8,428 nt of DNA, from NCBI GenBank assembly GCA_003533975.1, contig DQCL01000018.1, positions 1 to 8,428 of the forward strand, read 5' to 3'. This DNA is from Octadecabacter sp. GTDB taxonomy: Bacteria; Pseudomonadota; Alphaproteobacteria; Rhodobacterales; Rhodobacteraceae. The position numbers and the translations under genes are program-made. The notes under the pieces are model-generated. The model had not been told where the DNA came from, ran no database searches, and saw nothing but the letters and a program-made list of their open reading frames with translations. Shown here in pieces: positions 6,696 through 8,428 of this stretch. The stretch's first letter is position 1; each line of letters opens with the position of its first letter.

Positions 6696-7268
6696 TCAGT
6701 GCAGCTTGGCACCAACTTCTGTGATCGCGTCGTCGATAAGCTTGTTTGCGTCCGTAGCGGTCGTCTGCTTGGCAATCACGTCTTGTGCGGCGGCGACTGC
6801 GACTGACACAGCCTGGTTACGCACATCGCGGATCGCGGATGCTTTGGCGCTTTCAATCTGGTCTTCCGCAGCTGCCAAACGGCGGGTTACGGAAGACGCG
6901 ATGTCTTCTTTAGCTTGCGTTGCAGCACGTGTTGCTTCTTCTTTAGCGTTCTCAACGATGCGATCAGCCTGCGCTTGCACTTCACGCTGCTTACGCTCGT
7001 AAGACGCCAGCAATGTCTGTGCTTCTTCGCGCAGTGCCTTGGCTTCATCCAGATCGGTCTTGATGCCAGCTGCGCGGTTGTCGAGCAGGCCAGTCAACAT
7101 ACCCGGAACTTTGAACTTAATCAAAACGCCGACGAAGATGATGAACGCGATCAGAACGATCATATTCGTGTTGTCGAGGTGCCAGAACGCACCCGTAAAC
7201 GGGTTGGAGCTGGCCGCCAGCGCTGGCGACGCTGCGAGTGTGATCAAGGCTGCGATTGAATATTTCAT
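6696..7268 (-). CDS. atpF: F0F1 ATP synthase subunit b
   Basis: One of the two peripheral-stalk subunits holding F1 against the rotating c-ring. The 190 residues begin with a signal-peptide-like segment ([19 protein letters not shown], possible cut after ALA at residue 18). One membrane helix follows at about 35-52 ([18 protein letters not shown]), then a long charged, alanine-rich coiled coil from about 65 to 165 that reaches into the cytoplasm. The start at 7268 is 4 bases after the b' stop codon; its ribosome binding site, AAAGGG, is formed by the last codons of atpF2, so translation is probably coupled. It is the last gene of the operon. Removal of the N-terminal peptide would leave the periplasmic-N, cytoplasmic-C topology required of subunit b. 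Confidence 0.94.
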   Translation of the reverse strand: MKYSIAALITLAASPALAASSNPFTGAFWHLDNTNMIVLIAFIIFVGVLIKFKVPGMLTGLLDNRAAGIKTDLDEAKALREEAQTLLASYERKQREVQAQADRIVENAKEEATRAATQAKEDIASSVTRRLAAAEDQIESAKASAIRDVRNQAVSVAVAAAQDVIAKQTTATDANKLIDDAITEVGAKLH

Positions 7269-7272
7269 GTCG

Positions 7273-7803
7273 TTACCCTTTCATCCGCGCAGTGATTGCC
7301 GCTGTGATCGTCTTGGCGTCAGCCTTACCACCGAGGGCGGCAACGATCTCTTTGGCGGTGTCTTTGGCTACGGCTTTCACCGCGGCGTCAGCACCTGCAT
7401 TAATCTCGGCGATTGCTTTTTCGCTTTCAGCCGTTTGCGCGGCGATCTCAGCGTCGGCCTTTTGCATCTGCACATCCAGATCGGCTTGGATGTCTGCTTT
7501 GGCGTCTGCAACAATCTTGCCAGCCTGTGCACGGGCATCAACAAGCGCTTTGTCGTAGGCGGCCTCAGCCTCCTGCGCGCGCTGCTTCAGCTCTTCGGCG
7601 GCTGCAATGTCATTTGTAATCGTGCCCTGACGTTCGGCCAAAACCGCGCCAATGCGTGGCAGGGCCACACGGGACAAGATGAAGTAGATCACGATCAACG
7701 TGACCACGAGCCAGAAAATCTGGTTCGGGAAGGTCGAGAAGTCTAGCTGCGGCATTCCTGCCCCGCCAGCTTCGGCACCATGTTCGACTGCGGTGTCAGC
7801 CAT
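7273..7803 (-). CDS. atpF2: F0F1 ATP synthase subunit b'
   Basis: Second peripheral-stalk subunit; b and b' pair as a heterodimer in photosynthetic and many alphaproteobacterial ATP synthases (also named atpX or atpG in some records). Of the 176 residues, the first 20 or so are an alanine/glycine-rich tail, then [14 protein letters not shown] leads into a membrane helix (about 28-45), [12 protein letters not shown], and an acidic coiled coil to the end. The start at 7803 is supported by the ribosome binding site GAGGG about 9 bases upstream; a second methionine at residue 17 is possible but less well placed. It is separated from atpE by 119 bases rich in hairpins, unlike the 4-base gap to atpF. 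Confidence 0.94.
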   Translation of the reverse strand: MADTAVEHGAEAGGAGMPQLDFSTFPNQIFWLVVTLIVIYFILSRVALPRIGAVLAERQGTITNDIAAAEELKQRAQEAEAAYDKALVDARAQAGKIVADAKADIQADLDVQMQKADAEIAAQTAESEKAIAEINAGADAAVKAVAKDTAKEIVAALGGKADAKTITAAITARMKG

Positions 7804-7922
7804 AATTAACGTCCCTCTTAGACAATCTGATTTGATCAGGCCCGCATGGGCAAAATCGGGGTCTTACAACGGGGTCGGCGAACATGCCGCCAACCCCGCC
7901 CGTAAGGATAGAAATTCGTATC
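7804..7922 (-). other. atpE-atpF2 intergenic region with three hairpins
   Basis: No gene. In minus-strand order it holds three stems. The first is a 10-bp stem (7871-7880 with 7888-7897, loop of 7). Its single C-A mismatch on the plus strand becomes a U-G pair in the RNA, so the stem is continuous. Next are a 4-bp GCCC/GGGC stem (7840-7851) and a 5-bp CTGAT/ATCAG stem with a 3-base loop (7827-7839). None has a T-run directly after it, so a partial terminator or an RNA-processing and decay barrier after atpE is likelier than full termination. Confidence 0.6.
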
Positions 7923-8147
7923 TTAGACCGCGAACATCAGCAGAAGTGCGACGAGGAACGAGAAGATCCCCAAAGCTTCTGCGAATGCGATGCCGATGAA
8001 CAGCGTAGCAGTCTGGCCAGCAGCAGCTGACGGGTTACGCAGTGCGCCTGCGAGGAAGTTGCCAGCTACGTGACCAACACCGATTGCGGCAGCGCCGGAT
8101 CCGATTGCAGCCAAGCCAGCGCCGATGTGTGCGAGTTCGCCTTCCAT
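7923..8147 (-). CDS. atpE: F0F1 ATP synthase subunit c
   Basis: The proteolipid that forms the rotor ring; each copy carries one proton through the membrane. The 74 residues are two membrane helices joined by the conserved polar loop RNPS (37-40). Helix 1 carries the glycine-rich packing motif ([17 protein letters not shown]) and helix 2 the proton-binding carboxylate E57 in [13 protein letters not shown]. There is no signature of sodium binding. It lies between atpB and atpF2, has the best ribosome binding site of the operon, and has hairpins on both sides, which fits the need for many c subunits per complex. Confidence 0.97.
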   Translation of the reverse strand: MEGELAHIGAGLAAIGSGAAAIGVGHVAGNFLAGALRNPSAAAGQTATLFIGIAFAEALGIFSFLVALLLMFAV

Positions 8148-8154
8148 AGTGTAT

Positions 8155-8161
8155 CTCCTTA
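8155..8161 (-). promoter_or_regulatory. Near-ideal ribosome binding site of atpE
   Basis: On the minus strand TAAGGAG lies 7 bases before the ATG of atpE, a stronger match to the 16S rRNA tail than those of atpF2 (GAGGG) or atpF (AAAGGG). This fits higher translation of the c subunit. Confidence 0.75.
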
Positions 8162-8183
8162 CGATTGGAAGTTAGTAGTATGT

Positions 8184-8205
8184 AGGGCGGGATTGATCCC
8201 GCCTT
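8184..8205 (-). other. Hairpin in the atpB-atpE gap
   Basis: GGCGGGA (8186-8192) and TCCCGCC (8197-8203) form a perfect 7-bp GC-rich stem with a 4-base loop; 8185/8204 (G-T on the plus strand only) and 8184/8205 (A-T) may extend it. It starts a few bases after the atpB stop codon and ends about 23 bases before the atpE ribosome binding site. There is no T-run on the minus side, so it is not a standard terminator; it may protect RNA ends. Confidence 0.6.
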
Positions 8206-8208
8206 TCG

Positions 8209-8428
8209 TTAGTGTGACGGGTGAAGCGCGTCTTTTAGGTAAACGCACGTCAGGATTGTGAATACGTAGGCCTGGATCGCGGACACCAGAACTTCGAGGG
8301 CATAGATCGCGACAACGCCGAGGATGGCGACTGGTGCGATGATGAAGCCAACCTGTGCAAAGCCCGCAAAGACCTTGAGAACAGCGTGACCCGCCATCAG
8401 GTTACCCGCCAAACGAATGGAATGGCTA
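8209..8428 (-). CDS. atpB: F0F1 ATP synthase subunit a, C-terminal part
   Basis: Stator channel subunit that passes protons to and from the c-ring. Only the last 72 residues are in the window; the gene continues beyond the right edge. The visible part starts [14 protein letters not shown], the conserved helix with the essential arginine (codon 8413-8415; E. coli R210). [19 protein letters not shown] follows, with the conserved glutamine of the last helix (E. coli Q252), and the protein ends DALHPSH. The frame is open to the edge, so the apparent TTG start at 8412 is not the real start. A histidine follows the arginine by nine residues and a glutamate lies in the last helix, the reverse of the E. 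coli E219/H245 pair and like the mitochondrial subunit. Confidence 0.93.
   Translation of the reverse strand, partial: SHSIRLAGNLMAGHAVLKVFAGFAQVGFIIAPVAILGVVAIYALEVLVSAIQAYVFTILTCVYLKDALHPSH

Noticed and set aside
7039..7746. Long plus-strand open frame of 235 codons opposite atpF and atpF2
   Set aside because: It lies opposite two certain ATP synthase genes, has no recognisable domain and follows from their codon bias.
7805..7819. CtrA-like TTAA-N7-TTAA site near the atpF2 start
   Set aside because: The second half is displaced and incomplete, so the motif fails.
7804..7870. Internal promoter before atpF2 (TTGCCC with TCAGAT at 17 bases, minus strand)
   Set aside because: The -10 matches the consensus at only three positions; too weak to call.

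Overview
The window looks like ordinary chromosomal DNA from a marine alphaproteobacterium of the Rhodobacteraceae (Roseobacter group). The clues are an F0 ATP synthase cluster in the order a-c-b'-b with no F1 genes attached, a c subunit and a b/b' pair of the rhodobacterial type, a Hint-domain protein of the kind abundant in roseobacters, and moderate GC content. Genus-level placement is not possible by eye. I see no insertion sequence, phage gene, CRISPR array, tRNA or rRNA.

Layout, left to right. Positions 1-1327 (+) hold the 3' part of a sulfotransferase gene, overlapped by a gene for a small secreted protein of unknown function. Positions 1358-2985 (-) hold nth (endonuclease III) followed by a PfkB-family kinase (probably adenosine kinase), joined by a 4-base ATGA overlap. 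From the divergent 103-base gap at 2986-3088, three plus-strand genes run rightward: a Hint-domain protein, an Ada-like HTH plus methylguanine-DNA methyltransferase fusion, and a YiaD-like OmpA-family lipoprotein ending in a terminator. Next comes a FadR-subfamily GntR regulator (5859-6626), whose promoter lies inside a perfect 7-base inverted repeat. A strong hairpin at 6644-6670 separates it from the convergent F0 operon, read leftward from the right edge: atpB (partial), atpE, atpF2 (b') and atpF (b).

How they work together. The F0 genes encode the membrane rotor and stator parts of ATP synthase. The operon ends after atpF, so the F1 genes must lie elsewhere, as is usual in Rhodobacterales. 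Nth and the Ada-like protein both repair DNA (oxidised and alkylated bases respectively) but are not in one transcript. The other genes show no clear common pathway.

The most interesting non-coding signals are the hairpins bracketing atpE together with its near-ideal ribosome binding site, a plausible way to make more c subunit than its neighbours, and the operator overlapping the promoter of the GntR regulator. I did not find a convincing new multi-gene system. The least understood proteins are the secreted protein at 635-1327 and the Hint protein at 3089-4066.
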